Assembly: GCA_030142905.1 (NCBI GenBank)
Contig: JASJOG010000010.1
Span: 1,873,501-1,937,500 of the forward strand
Origin: Heliopora coerulea
Lineage: Eukaryota > Cnidaria > Anthozoa > Scleralcyonacea > Helioporidae
DNA: 64,000 nt
Reading direction: 5' to 3'
Shown: positions 1-9,709 of the stretch, one piece after another
Position numbering within the stretch: position 1 is the first letter of the stretch
Layout: every line of letters starts with the position of its first letter
Notes under the pieces: generated by a model
Database searches by the model: none
Told to the model about the DNA's origin: nothing
Seen by the model: the letters and a program-made list of their open reading frames with translations, nothing else
Program-made: the position numbers and the translations under genes

Positions 1-470
1 GAACAGTTGGCTAATGCATTTTCCAAAGAGCTGAGATTTTGAACTGTTCTTTCAAGTCATAAATTGTCCAGTAACTAAGATGTCCTGCAAAAGCGAAACC
101 AGCCGCAAGCGCCAAGAAAGCCATTTTGTTCGCCGGTCTTAAATCATTTACTGGCCTCAGTGTTCAAATGATGTGAACAACTTGCGAGAGATCCATACAA
201 GCGAAAAAAGAACGAGATCAAATCGATTTGCTTCAATACGGGCCTAAATAACCTAAGTAAGGTTTGATTAACAACATACCAGTCCCCGAGCTTGCACACG
301 GCATTCTTGAGTGGCCAGAATCTTTGGATAGATACCTATATATGTATATCGACATACACAGTGCGAAAATTTTTCTCCCTAGTAACTACGCATGTAAAAG
401 GACTCCACGCACGTCGAGATTGGTACCCACGCACCACGCTTCGCGCGGTGGGCGAGGGGAATATTTCATC
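1..470 (+). repeat. Crypton-like recombinase repeat, 3' part (diverged copy cut by window edge)
   Basis: This stretch matches 48,790-49,250 in the same orientation with scattered substitutions and small indels. Shared landmarks are the block around AAATGATGTGAACAACTTGC, the CAACATACCAGTCCCC block and the hairpin CGCTTCGCGCGG. By comparison with the 48 kb copy it begins near the C-terminal tail of a degraded tyrosine-recombinase reading frame and continues into 3' flank. Frames are broken and nothing here is expected to be expressed. More of the element probably lies left of the window. Confidence 0.7.
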
Positions 471-2997
471 TGTCCGGATCCGCGCAAGTCGAGCCACTAT
501 CCTGACTCCTGGATATTCTGAACTCTTTCATTCATTAGTAATTGTAACCGACTTTTATTCCCCATTGTTATTTCAGGTTAATCAAATAGATGGTGTATAT
601 AGCATACAAGATCCACATTTTTGGACACTTTGTAGGTATGCGAATGTTGAAGCTTCCATCCACTTATAACTTAATCGCCAGTCTACCAAAAGTTTTCAAT
701 TGGCCCTTGTCTCCGTCAATGTTTAACAAAGTGGAAAAGATTTGTGGGGAGTTTTCTTGCCTAATATTTTAATGAATATAAATTATAAAGCTAACTCTCG
801 TTAAATTCATGATTTTCAAATTCTTTATTATTTTCGGATGCTCCCCATTGTTACTAGGCAAATTCAACATAGCAGAGCCCATGGGGAAGCACAGTCAAAC
901 AATTAAGTTGAATTTTTTGTATGACTATTAAAATTGCATGAGCATTACTAAATTTACGATATCTTAGGTTACACGACTACTTATACTAGAGGAATACTAT
1001 AATACCAGCCTTAAGTAAGGTATACCATCTGACTAGTGTATATGAGCACGACTCGTGCATCTTGTGCTACGCAGGCTACTTGTGTAAGACTTTGATATAT
1101 CTTTCATACAAACAAGCTTCTTGTGGTTTATCCAAGGCGTGTATTAACCAAGCCAGTTCTTATTTTTGTGTCGTAATCAACGATTATATTGATCACATTA
1201 TAATAATGACCATAGTAACGATCATATTGTTAAAATCATTACTACTTCCCAACCTTATTTTTTTCGGTAAATCTGACAGTATATTTAAAGGATTCGTCTT
1301 TGAATCTAGTGATGATTTCAAAGACCATGCAGTTTTCAATGTTTTTCTTTTTCTTGTGGTACAGGCATTACGCTATATGCGTACATCTTTGGCAGCGATG
1401 TTATTTTGAATTGACTTCATGAAACTATCGAATTTCGTAGGCCATTTAGTTGCCTTCACGGATTATGAAAGGGGTGACCAGGATTTTCTGAGCTTTTGAA
1501 TAACTTTCAGATAGCAGTATTATATATATATATATATATATTCTACGACAGTTAAATAGCCTTATCGGTTACTTCACGATGGCAGACCTTTCGTTTGGCA
1601 GAACAACAGTAATATCCAATTTATAAATTAATTAAAAAGATTATACCTTCGTCAATCAGTCAGTCGACAACGTTTGCCCTCCAAGTTATAAGAACTGTTA
1701 ATTATCGTGTTGGATGATTATTTCAAATTGACTTTTTGGGTTAGCTGTGTATCTTATATGTTAACTTTTTTCTATTTCTTAATTTGTTATTATTTGGATT
1801 GATATTTAATTTTTGTACCCAACAAACAAACGGAAAAACGAGGCATTTTTACAAATAACGAAGTGATAAAAAGTGTCATCTTGTTTGTAACTATGATCGA
1901 GGAAAATGTCCGGAAAATAAGGAGAATGCAGGGTATCCTTCTCGTAAAAAACTAATCTCGAGGATACCCCGTATTTACAGGATTTTATCTAGAATAATTA
2001 ATATTAATAATATAACGGAAACATTGAAAAATCTAAATTTACGTATTCAAAAGGGAAAAGCGACTTAATGGGCGTAATTTATTTTCCACAGACACAGAAA
2101 ATATGGAATTTTACTATATCGGTGAAATTATGTAAATGTGATAAAATGAAGATAGGTTCGCTAAGTAAATTTAACAACTTGATTATTGTTCCACATTTGT
2201 AGTGATAACTGGGTTGGAAATTTAAGATTATTAGTAGCACCAAATTCGGATACTCAGAGAATCTTAAGTCAATGTCATAATATATTTACTCAGGTAAGTC
2301 ACTGGGGTAAAACTTATTTATTTTATTAACATAAAGATCTTACTAAAGAGTTGTTACAGTACATTTTGCGTTAATTAAGTTAAAACATTTTCTGGTTTTG
2401 TGTACCTTAGGATACAGGCATTGCAAAAACAATTTTTTATCTTACATAGTAATAAATATCCTATTTTTTTTTTTTTCTTAATTTAGCTTGGAGTAAAACA
2501 GCTGTATGTGCAAGTCGAATATTCATCGTAAGCAGTACAGCACAACGCCATAGGATTTAAATAGAATGCCTTTATTATGAACTGGAATGAAATATTGTTT
2601 ATAAAGAAGAAGAAATAATGCGTACATTTTTTAGGAGGGAGCACAATAAATTTCGAATGGCTTATGTTGTACATAAACTAGTCTGTTGGGTTCGGATTAG
2701 GATTAGAGGATAGGATGTTTGTTAATGCTAGTGTTAAAGTTATTGTTTGGGTTAAGGCAAGGGTTACGTGGACTTTATAAACAGGGAACAATTAACCTTA
2801 TGCGTCAATTTATTCCAAGAAGCAAGTGACCCGCGTATATCTAATTTACTATAAAAAGAATTTGTTCCATTTGCGGAAGGAAAAGTCTCGACCTTCAAAT
2901 TCTTTATTTCCTTTACAATAATTACTTTGTTAACTTAGACCATTCCGTTCCCACCTTCTAATATAAAATAAAACAATGCAGAAAAAGTAATAGTTGC
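471..2997. other. AT-rich noncoding sequence
   Basis: No gene is supported here. The stretch contains a (TA)n run at about 1,520-1,541 and a poly-T run at about 2,464-2,476. Short open frames exist but have no recognisable domain, codon pattern or splice context. Confidence 0.5.
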
Positions 2998-3283
2998 AAC
3001 TGATCTAATACAGAACTTTATTAAAAACTAAATTTTCGATCACTGACTGTGATCTACATCAGAACTAAAAATCTTAAAAATGCAGAATTTCTATATCCAC
3101 TTCATTAAATATTATTGCATATAGCCTTAAGGGACCGTAACAATAGACCATAGGGCCATATGGTCATTTAGGGTTATATGTAATTATATGTAAACGACTG
3201 GGTAGAGACATCTTGTATTTTTAAGATTTTTAGTTCTGATGAAGATCACGGTCAGTGATCGAAAGTTTTGTATTAGATCAGTT
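2998..3283. repeat. Short inverted-repeat element with a hammerhead-like core in each arm
   Basis: The outer ends AACTGATCTAATAC (2,998) and GTATTAGATCAGTT (ending 3,283) are inverted copies. Each arm carries CTGATG-N-A, then a 6-bp stem GATCAC/GTGATC around a 5-nt loop, then GAAA: plus strand 3,236-3,264 and minus strand about 3,062-3,033. CTGANGA, a stem, then GAAA is the hammerhead ribozyme core layout, and such motifs occur in Penelope-like terminal repeats. One extra base before the stem and no clear stems I and III make self-cleavage doubtful. Confidence 0.55.
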
Positions 3284-4610
3284 TCAGCTATTATTATTTA
3301 TACATAATACCTACTGATTGTGTCTGTCATGTATCCGGAAAAAAGCACATTGAAAACTGGAGATTCGAGTTAAATCAAGACCACAACGTGAATCAGCGAT
3401 ATTTCGGATTTATTGCAAAGTCGATAAAACATATATCACTATTTGAATTATGTAGATTCTTTCTGGAGCTAACGTTTTGTTTGAATCACAAAGTCTTTTA
3501 GATAAGACCGAATATTGTCCATCACTCAGTTAGAGAAAGAAGAATATCTTGTATATGTGAAATTAATTTTTATATTAATGTTTAAATGATCAAGAACGTC
3601 GTTCGAAATACGTGTTTTATAAAGAGTCAACAAGTGGTGCAATTTCATCATCGGGGAGATTTTTCGTTTTGAAGCTTTAAGCTTTACGAAGGTTTTATTA
3701 TGGTTTAGAGCTTTTAGATTTAATTGAGCTTTCTCACACTCAGTTTAACTTAAAAGGGTGTTCTTTACCTCGCTTCGAATTTCAAACGACTAACTACAGT
3801 GTAATAATACTGGATTAAAATTATCTTGACCAAATTATTTCTGATTTTGACTCAGAAGAAAAGATTATCTTGAATTCTGTGAAAAAAATTTGGCTTATTA
3901 GAATAACTAAACCATAATCAACGCAAGGATATGGTTGGGAAACCGTTAACTCTATCGTTCTGTTCTCTTTTATGCAGAATCTTCGTGAACAACGCAACAG
4001 ATATTTTAAACTAATTGAGCTAATTAAGCAATCAGCCAGTAGAAACGTTTGTCGTCAATCTCTCAACCGTGCTGTGAATGTTAATTGCAATGAGTGAAAG
4101 TAGCAATAATTTGCAGGTTCATTGTCTTTCTTTGTAAGCTGCTTTGAGGTCCAAATTTGCAGACCATGCATTAAACTGACTTTAAAAAACTCATTAAGAA
4201 TTCATGAGAAAAATACAAAAGAAAATCAACCGTGTTGTGTCTTTATATGTAATAAAGACACGTGTGACTTTATCCTGAATTTCTCTTGAAATTTTTAACA
4301 ATATTTTTAGCCTTAGAAAACAGAAATTGCCAAACTTACGTAAGGAATTAGCGTATAAAACGTTTCGTTTTTTTAAGCCGTTCAAAAAATTCGCAGTACG
4401 TGTTTTATCGACCCAAAACACCCGGCTTCCGCCTCGTGTTTTATATCCGATAAAGCATTCCTACTCGTTTTTTAAACATTACATAAAAAACCTCCTCCGA
4501 TGCCAGATCTTTTCTACACGTTTGAAATTATTCATTCTGTTCAAAATCGTTTTTAAAATCTATTAAAATCTGTTTATGTATCTAATTTGCGTAACGTAAA
4601 TCATACAGGT
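3284..4610. other. AT-rich noncoding sequence
   Basis: I see no gene, repeat array or RNA gene in this stretch. The short open frames on both strands near 4.2-4.5 kb overlap each other and carry no domain. Confidence 0.45.
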
Positions 4611-4770
4611 AGATGAACGATCTTCAAGCTCGATACTCAGAAAATGATTTCTGAGCCCCAGACGTTCAATGGTTAGAGCGTCTTACCGGCCATCAGAAGG
4701 TTGCGGGTTCGATCCCCGTCTGGGTCTTAGAAATCATTTTCTGAGCATCGAGCTTGAAGATCGTTCATCT
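4611..4770. repeat. Long foldback (about 45-bp arms) enclosing a tRNA-like sequence, copy 1
   Basis: The arms at 4,611-4,655 and 4,726-4,770 are near-perfect reverse complements, beginning AGATGAACGATCTTCAAG and ending CTTGAAGATCGTTCATCT. The 71-nt loop is tRNA-like. A second copy lies at 28,501-28,655. The architecture suggests a small mobile foldback or MITE whose loop is a tRNA-derived sequence. The means of movement is not visible. Confidence 0.8.
4655..4725 (+). other. tRNA-like sequence with intact pol III A and B boxes
   Basis: An A box (TGGTTAGAGCG, 4,670-4,680) and a B box (GGTTCGATCCC, 4,706-4,716) are at normal tRNA spacing. CCCAGACG and CGTCTGGG pair as an acceptor-like stem, and the D and T arms fold. 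The anticodon arm is poor: the stem has a mismatch and the base before the possible GGC anticodon is C instead of T. I call it a tRNA pseudogene or tRNA-derived element, not a working tRNA. Confidence 0.6.
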
Positions 4771-5906
4771 AACTTAATATATCCAAGCTCTCATGTTTCT
4801 CAAACATTAAACCGCGTAAATCATACAATCGTGTACGGTCGGGAGCTAAAGCGTTAAAGTGGCGCGATTGCCAAAAAGGTTTATCGACTGAGACTGAATT
4901 AAACTGACAGCTTTTGTCTCTGAAATAGTTCGCATTTTTCTATATAGTTCAACTTACAAATAGTTTAAATGGTTTCGTTCTTAGAACTGAACAACGTCAG
5001 GGTTGGTTCAATTCTATGACGCCAGTGCAAGTTCATTTGATCTGACGTAAAGCAACTGTTAGAACGACCTTGGAAAATCGTAAATATTTCCATTCTCTTC
5101 GACTTGCAATTGCACTTGCGTCACCTATTTACCGTAATATGAACCAAGGTAACGCAAGTGCAAACACCAACTTATCAGGAGTTGTACGATGACGAATAAA
5201 TCAGAATAGATTTAGTCCCATGTCACCACGGCTAAAATATGAACAATTTGGCGGCTTCCACTTTGCATACTGAAAATAAAAATTGCTGAAGCAATAAGAG
5301 AATATCCAGTGCCGAAGGGTGCAAGTTTCCTAGAACTTGATGATATGACGAATCAAGTGTTACTGTGGGATGATGCAGCTAAAACAGTTGGATTTAAAGG
5401 TATGTTAGGTTGTCCGAATGTTTCTTTCGTTTTTGTATTAGGCTGCCTCGTCGCGGTTTCAGTCGGAGAAGAAAGAATAAGAGGACAAGTTTCATATCAC
5501 CCTGCATTGCTGGTTTGAATGAACAGAGATTCCCAATTAACTGGTATGAGATTTATACTTTCCACTGAAATTTCGCTAGATGAAACATATTCCTCTCTTT
5601 CCTCCCGCCGAGTAAGCCTGTAATTCTGGCTACCGCCCTCTTGAAAAATCGAATCCTTACATTTTGTAATATCCGCTTACATGATTTTAACGTGAGAGAA
5701 CACATCTTGCACTTGCGTTACACGTGTGAACCGGCCTTTAGGATAACCTCGTGTGTTTTTTGTCAACTGGTAATTCGGTTACATAAGTTTCGTGTCGTAG
5801 TTGAAGTCGATTAACTCGAATTTATTGTACTTCATAAGAACCACGTAAACAAAGATCTGGAAATTTATGCAAACTAAAGAGTACAACGAAAAGACACAGC
5901 TGTATA
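4771..5906. other. Noncoding stretch with one weak exon candidate
   Basis: Apart from the candidate exon at 5,310-5,399, nothing coding is supported. Words related to GCAAGTGCAA and TTGCACTTGCG recur at about 5,020-5,170 and 5,710, which suggests MITE debris. Confidence 0.4.
5310..5399 (+). CDS. Candidate isolated internal exon, 30 codons, phase 1-1
   Basis: An acceptor (AATATCCAG) and a donor (AAAG/GTATGT) bound 90 nt that are open in phase 1 on both sides. The peptide contains ASFLELDDMTNQVLLW and AAKTVGFK, which looks protein-like and unlike the AT-rich surroundings. I find no partner exon nearby and do not recognise the family. It may be a remnant of a larger gene or chance. Confidence 0.25.
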
Positions 5907-6488
5907 CCGTAAATGATCGATTAAGCGCCGCGGCGCTTATTTGCATTTTTCCAGTTAAAGATGCGGCGTTTATTTGAGAGCGGCGCTTATTTCAAAGACG
6001 GGTAAAACATTTAGTGTAATATATAGAGAATAAAGAAGGCACGTATTATTGTCGGGCACGTCCCTATAGAACTTTCAAGTCTAACTGATTATTTTCTGAA
6101 GGTAGACGAGTCAAATAGCGTCTTAGCTGAAGTTACGGGGAAGAGAAAGCGCAAGGTTGGGCTGGTGGTTCCCGCAAAGTTTACAGGATACACCGTAAAT
6201 CGACGACATGCACAGGTGTTAGACTCAGATTTGAGCCAGAAGGAGGAGAAATTTATACACCTAGAATTATTATACGAACCCAATTGTAAGAGATATCCTA
6301 CATTAAAACTTTAGAACTCTCGAATTGGTCGTGATCTCCTTTCTCAATCATGTTATGATATGTCGGTGCAGCGTCTATAAATCCTCAAATTGGCGCCGCG
6401 GCGCTTATTAAATTATTTTCAGTAAAGGTGCGGCGCTTATTCGAGAGCAGCGCTTATTCGGTTGGCGCGCTTAATCGGTCATTTACGG
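5907..6488. mobile_element. pogo/Tc1-type MITE (582 bp) with TA target duplication
   Basis: Inverted ends start CCGTAAATGATCGATTAAGC on the left and CCGTAAATGACCGATTAAGC on the right, each flanked by TA. The GC-rich motif GCGCCGCGGCGCTTATT occurs near both ends. Internally the plus strand stays open from about 6,075 to 6,312 in a frame starting SSLTDYF, which resembles the C-terminal tail motif of pogo/Tigger transposases. It is probably a deletion derivative of such an element. The minus-strand open frame here is a shadow. Confidence 0.75.
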
Positions 6489-6875
6489 TAAGCAAGAGCC
6501 GTGAGCTGCTGGTGAACAGGAATCTTCACATCTATCCCTTAACGGCTGTTTAGAAGTGCGATTTTGTGCCTTGCAATTGACATTTCGAGGAAGTGCAGCG
6601 AATCATAACCGGACATCTTGCTGCATAGACTGTCATAAGTTTATTACATACACCAGGATGACAATCACAACGTGCAAAATCGCTTGTATAAGCGGCCCTT
6701 TGGACCTGTTTCGATGTTTGATTGTTTGGGGTTTTTTTGTTTTTCATATTATGTGGAAATGATGTTCTCGCAATTCACATTCGGCTTTTTCTATGAACAT
6801 GAGTACATTACACTTAGATAATCACACCTATTAAGTGTCCCAAATTTAACCGGAGTGGCGATTATATTCAGACGT
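6489..6875. other. Noncoding spacer
   Basis: Overlapping open frames on both strands at 6,550-6,760 have no recognisable domain. No gene is supported. Confidence 0.4.
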
Positions 6876-6898
6876 CCGCCTTAAACACGGAGCGACGC

Positions 6899-6906
6899 TA
6901 TAAAAG
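6899..6906 (+). promoter_or_regulatory. TATA box inside the left TIR
   Basis: TATAAAAG followed by GG is a consensus TATA box. Initiation would be expected about 25-30 bp downstream, near 6,930. It points into the element toward the ORF at 7,341. Confidence 0.5.
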
Positions 6907-7340
6907 GGTAAGCTCCTCCCACATTTCTGGCTTCGTATGGCGGTTGCATGTTTCTAAATGGCGGATACTTTGAAGCGTGACTAAACTGGACAGCGTAGAG
7001 TTCCACAAGCGTGTCCTAGAGCCTAAAGCTTACGGAAATACTTTTAAAATGTGTTTTTAAAATACAGCTAAACAATATATAAAGCAATAAATGGCTGAAC
7101 ATGCCACATTTACTAATTTTCCTGGTTGTTATACGTCGTATTATAATCATTCGAGACATCCTGCGAATCTTCATTCACTTATAGTTATCCTACCCGCGCA
7201 GTGTTTGGGTACGATTCACATTTTATTACGTCCGCGATGTGTCATAGCCATCTGTATTCTTTTTGGCACATATTTGAAGCTTGTAATATTATAAATATAA
7301 ACAAAAACTGGCGCCACTTTCAAATTCATTTGTGACAAAT

Positions 7341-7604
7341 ATGCTCGGTTGCTCTCATTCAACAGCTCGGACTTCTACCTCTGCGCAAAGCACAACTCCG
7401 CTTTCTGCGGAGCTTAGCAAGTATGATCGCAATAAAGCCTACTACCAGAAGAATGAAAGTGCAATTAAAGAGAGCAAGGCCTATTACGGCTTGAAAATGG
7501 AAGTGAAACGCGATGAGGAAGGGCGGTTGGTAGAAGTACGTAAAAAAGATCAACACCGTGAGGAATCAGTTTTTGTCCAACGGAAAACCGGCAGGAAATA
7601 TTGA
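7341..7604 (+). CDS. Small basic ORF inside the TIR element, unrecognised
   Basis: The first ATG in this frame is at 7,341, giving 87 residues. After a Ser/Thr-rich start (about residues 1-25) comes a Lys-rich stretch with a repeated KAYY motif (NKAYYQKNE, then SKAYYGLK), likely helical. A second frame (7,558-7,779) overlaps and ends in a Ser/Gln-rich tail, so one frameshift may have split a longer protein. I do not recognise the family and infer no function. Its place between the inverted ends, downstream of a TATA box, suggests it belongs to the element. Confidence 0.4.
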   Translation: MLGCSHSTARTSTSAQSTTPLSAELSKYDRNKAYYQKNESAIKESKAYYGLKMEVKRDEEGRLVEVRKKDQHREESVFVQRKTGRKY

Positions 7605-7884
7605 AGTGATGGAATTGCTCTTGGATTGTTGGCTCAGTCAAAACAGTTCAAATGGCCAACAGGCGCAAAATACTATCCAGGCAGCAACGTCGTTGCAAAC
7701 AAATTCATCTCCTATATTCTCCTCAATTGAACGTGATATTCGTCCACCGGAAATTAGTCTGAACTCAATTGACCAATAACATGCGACCTTTCCTCAATCA
7801 TAATTGACAGGCTGAGAAACTCAGCCTCTTCTTATGCGATCGCTCCGTGTTTAAACGCGGCATGCTAATAGCTTCGTTCTTGCG

Positions 7885-8193
7885 CAGGGCCCGCGAGAGG
7901 TTTTGTGGGGCCTGGGACAAAAAATCGATTTGGGTCCCTTGATGACGTCATATATGTTATAAGCCCCCGTCCTTGGGGCCCCGTCCCCTTTTGGGGCTCC
8001 AACGCTCTGAAACGCTGTTTCCCTGCATTTTGATGGCAGTAACTATTGCTCTAACCCAACTGCCGTCTGTTATGTCACTGTCTTTAATCTACGTTACGTC
8101 AAAAACGTAAACTCAAACATTTTAGGGGCCCCTATCCAGTAGGGGGCCCGGGGCAAGTTGCCGTACCTGCCCCCTCCCCTCTCGGCGGTCCTG
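7885..8193. mobile_element. hAT MITE (309 bp) with 8-bp target duplication
   Basis: The element starts CAGGGCCCGCGAGAGG and ends CTCTCGGCGGTCCTG, so the ends are imperfect inverted repeats. It is flanked by TTCTTGCG (7,877-7,884) and TTCTTGCA (8,194-8,201), an 8-bp duplication with one mismatch. CAGGG-type ends and an 8-bp duplication define the hAT superfamily. The interior is GC-rich and noncoding. Confidence 0.75.
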
Positions 8194-8771
8194 TTCTTGC
8201 AAGATAGTTTCAAACATTCGTCCAGAGATACACTTATACTGTCATGCTAACCATACTTAAAATGTAAATCAGTGCAAAAAAGATTTGCCAAATGGGTTTT
8301 TGCAATTCTACGTTTCTCTACAATCACCTTCGGGTGAAAAGGCGACAACATTTGTGAATGTTGACGACGAATTTTTAAAATAACTCGATCACTATTTTCT
8401 TTCAAATAATCACGTATGGTTATACTAAAACGATTATTCGTCTTGGGTTCATTGAATACGATTCAATAATCCTAACGGCTGAGTCTCGGTTATTATTTAA
8501 CATTGTTCACTTTACCTTCGGTTAATAATTGTTAAATACAAGTTTAAATCGAATTTACAATCCATCCTTCCATAAGAACTTTGTTGCCAACATCATTTCA
8601 GGAATAAATGGCATGAATACAAATTAAGAATTCCCTTTTTTACAATTGAATTAAATATATGTTGAGTATAAATACAATTTAGTTTTCTTGCCTCGTTATT
8701 TTCTCTTTGCCATCGGCTTTGCCTCCGTCCGCAAGGTTTTCGACCCACATATGTCTCTTCTTTATTGTCCC
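8194..8771. other. Noncoding, 3' flank of the minus-strand gene
   Basis: No coding sequence is seen. On the minus strand an AATAAA signal (plus-strand TTTATT at 8,761-8,766) lies only about 5 nt beyond the stop codon at 8,772, unusually close. A further downstream site may be the one used. Confidence 0.4.
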
Positions 8772-9709
8772 TTAATTACCCGCAGCAGGAGGACTTGGTC
8801 TTGAGTGATTACCGTAGTACTCGCTGTCACTGTCCCTTTCACCATAACTATTTGACATTCGTTCAGGCTTTCCTGGCCTTTTTTGCGATCTTAGTGGTTT
8901 GTTAAGGTAAGCACCGTCACTGTACGAACGGCCTCTCCATTGATGTCGGCCGCTTCTCCGTCGCTCATTCATCTCCATTATTATATCCCACAGGTCTTCG
9001 TTTCTCCTGTTACGGTCATCCATAGCTCGAGCTATCTCGCTTTTTATACTTTTTCTAACCTTGTCAAGTTCTTGTCGTTGGATCGTCATTTCACGTTCAA
9101 TATTCTCTTTCAGCTCAGCAAGCGCTGTGGGATTTTGCTCTTTATCCAGCGGTACGATCACGTTTGTCTGCCTCTCGAAGTTGGTCTGCCAGTTGAGTTC
9201 GACAATACCATTTCCATTAATCTTATCTTCTAGTTCATGCTCAATTTCTCGAATCCTTTCTTCTCTCTCCTTGAAATGAACTACTGCCATAGCCTTTCGT
9301 ACCTTCCTCTGGGAGTATTCAAGTTCTTCTTGAAATTTCATTTCAGCCATTTTTCGAAGAATCCTCTTGCGTTCGTGGTCCGCCATTTTCGATGCTGTTG
9401 TGCGAACTGTCAAGTTTAACTCCCGAGCACTCAAAGTTTCTTCTTGTTCGCTTACCTCCAACGTCGTGTCCTGCCTTTCACTTAGTGCATCCTCGGGAAC
9501 CTGTTCACGACGACATTTTGCTAATCTGGGAATTTTGCTTCTATAGGGAACTGGCAGCTTACTCTGGTAAAGTGATTTTGTTGCACCATCTTGTTGCAAA
9601 TTTTCATTTTCGTCGTAGCTCGGGATAATAGGGCCTCTCCGATCTGGTGTTCTTGAAGTAGGTATATTCTTTTGTTTTCTTTCACGATTTAACTTCTTCC
9701 ATCTTTCGT
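8772..9709 (-). CDS. Terminal exon of CxxC/coiled-coil protein (exon 2 of 2)
   Basis: The minus-strand acceptor is a TTTTGTTTTAG tract at 9,710-9,711 and the exon enters in phase 1. It runs open to TAA at 8,772. Joined to the exon ending at 13,994, the reading frame is exactly 406 codons including stop. The encoded part has a basic start (DERWKKLNRERKQ), a low-complexity linker, then two charged helical segments, about residues 200-265 (KRILRKMAEMKFQEELEY, KEREERIREIEHE) and 290-345 (ENIEREMTIQRQELDKVRKS), predicted coiled coils. The tail is Arg/Ser/Pro-rich. Plus-strand frames over it are shadows. I do not recognise the family. A scaffold or nucleic-acid-associated role is inference only. 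Confidence 0.75.

Larger units (their letters stand above)
6876..7860 (+). mobile_element. Unclassified TIR element (985 bp) carrying a TATA box and a small ORF
   Basis: Inverted ends of 20-21 bp share TTAAACACGGAGCGA (left 6,876-6,895, right 7,840-7,860). A TATAAAAG box sits 3 bp inside the left end. The interior holds the 7,341-7,604 ORF and an overlapping open frame to 7,779. No target duplication is obvious and no transposase motif is present. It could be a non-autonomous DNA transposon with its own pol II promoter. Confidence 0.55.

Noticed and set aside
4655..4725. Functional tRNA gene
   Set aside because: The anticodon arm is mismatched, the loop lacks the normal T before the anticodon, and the unit is locked inside foldback arms that recur as a repeat.
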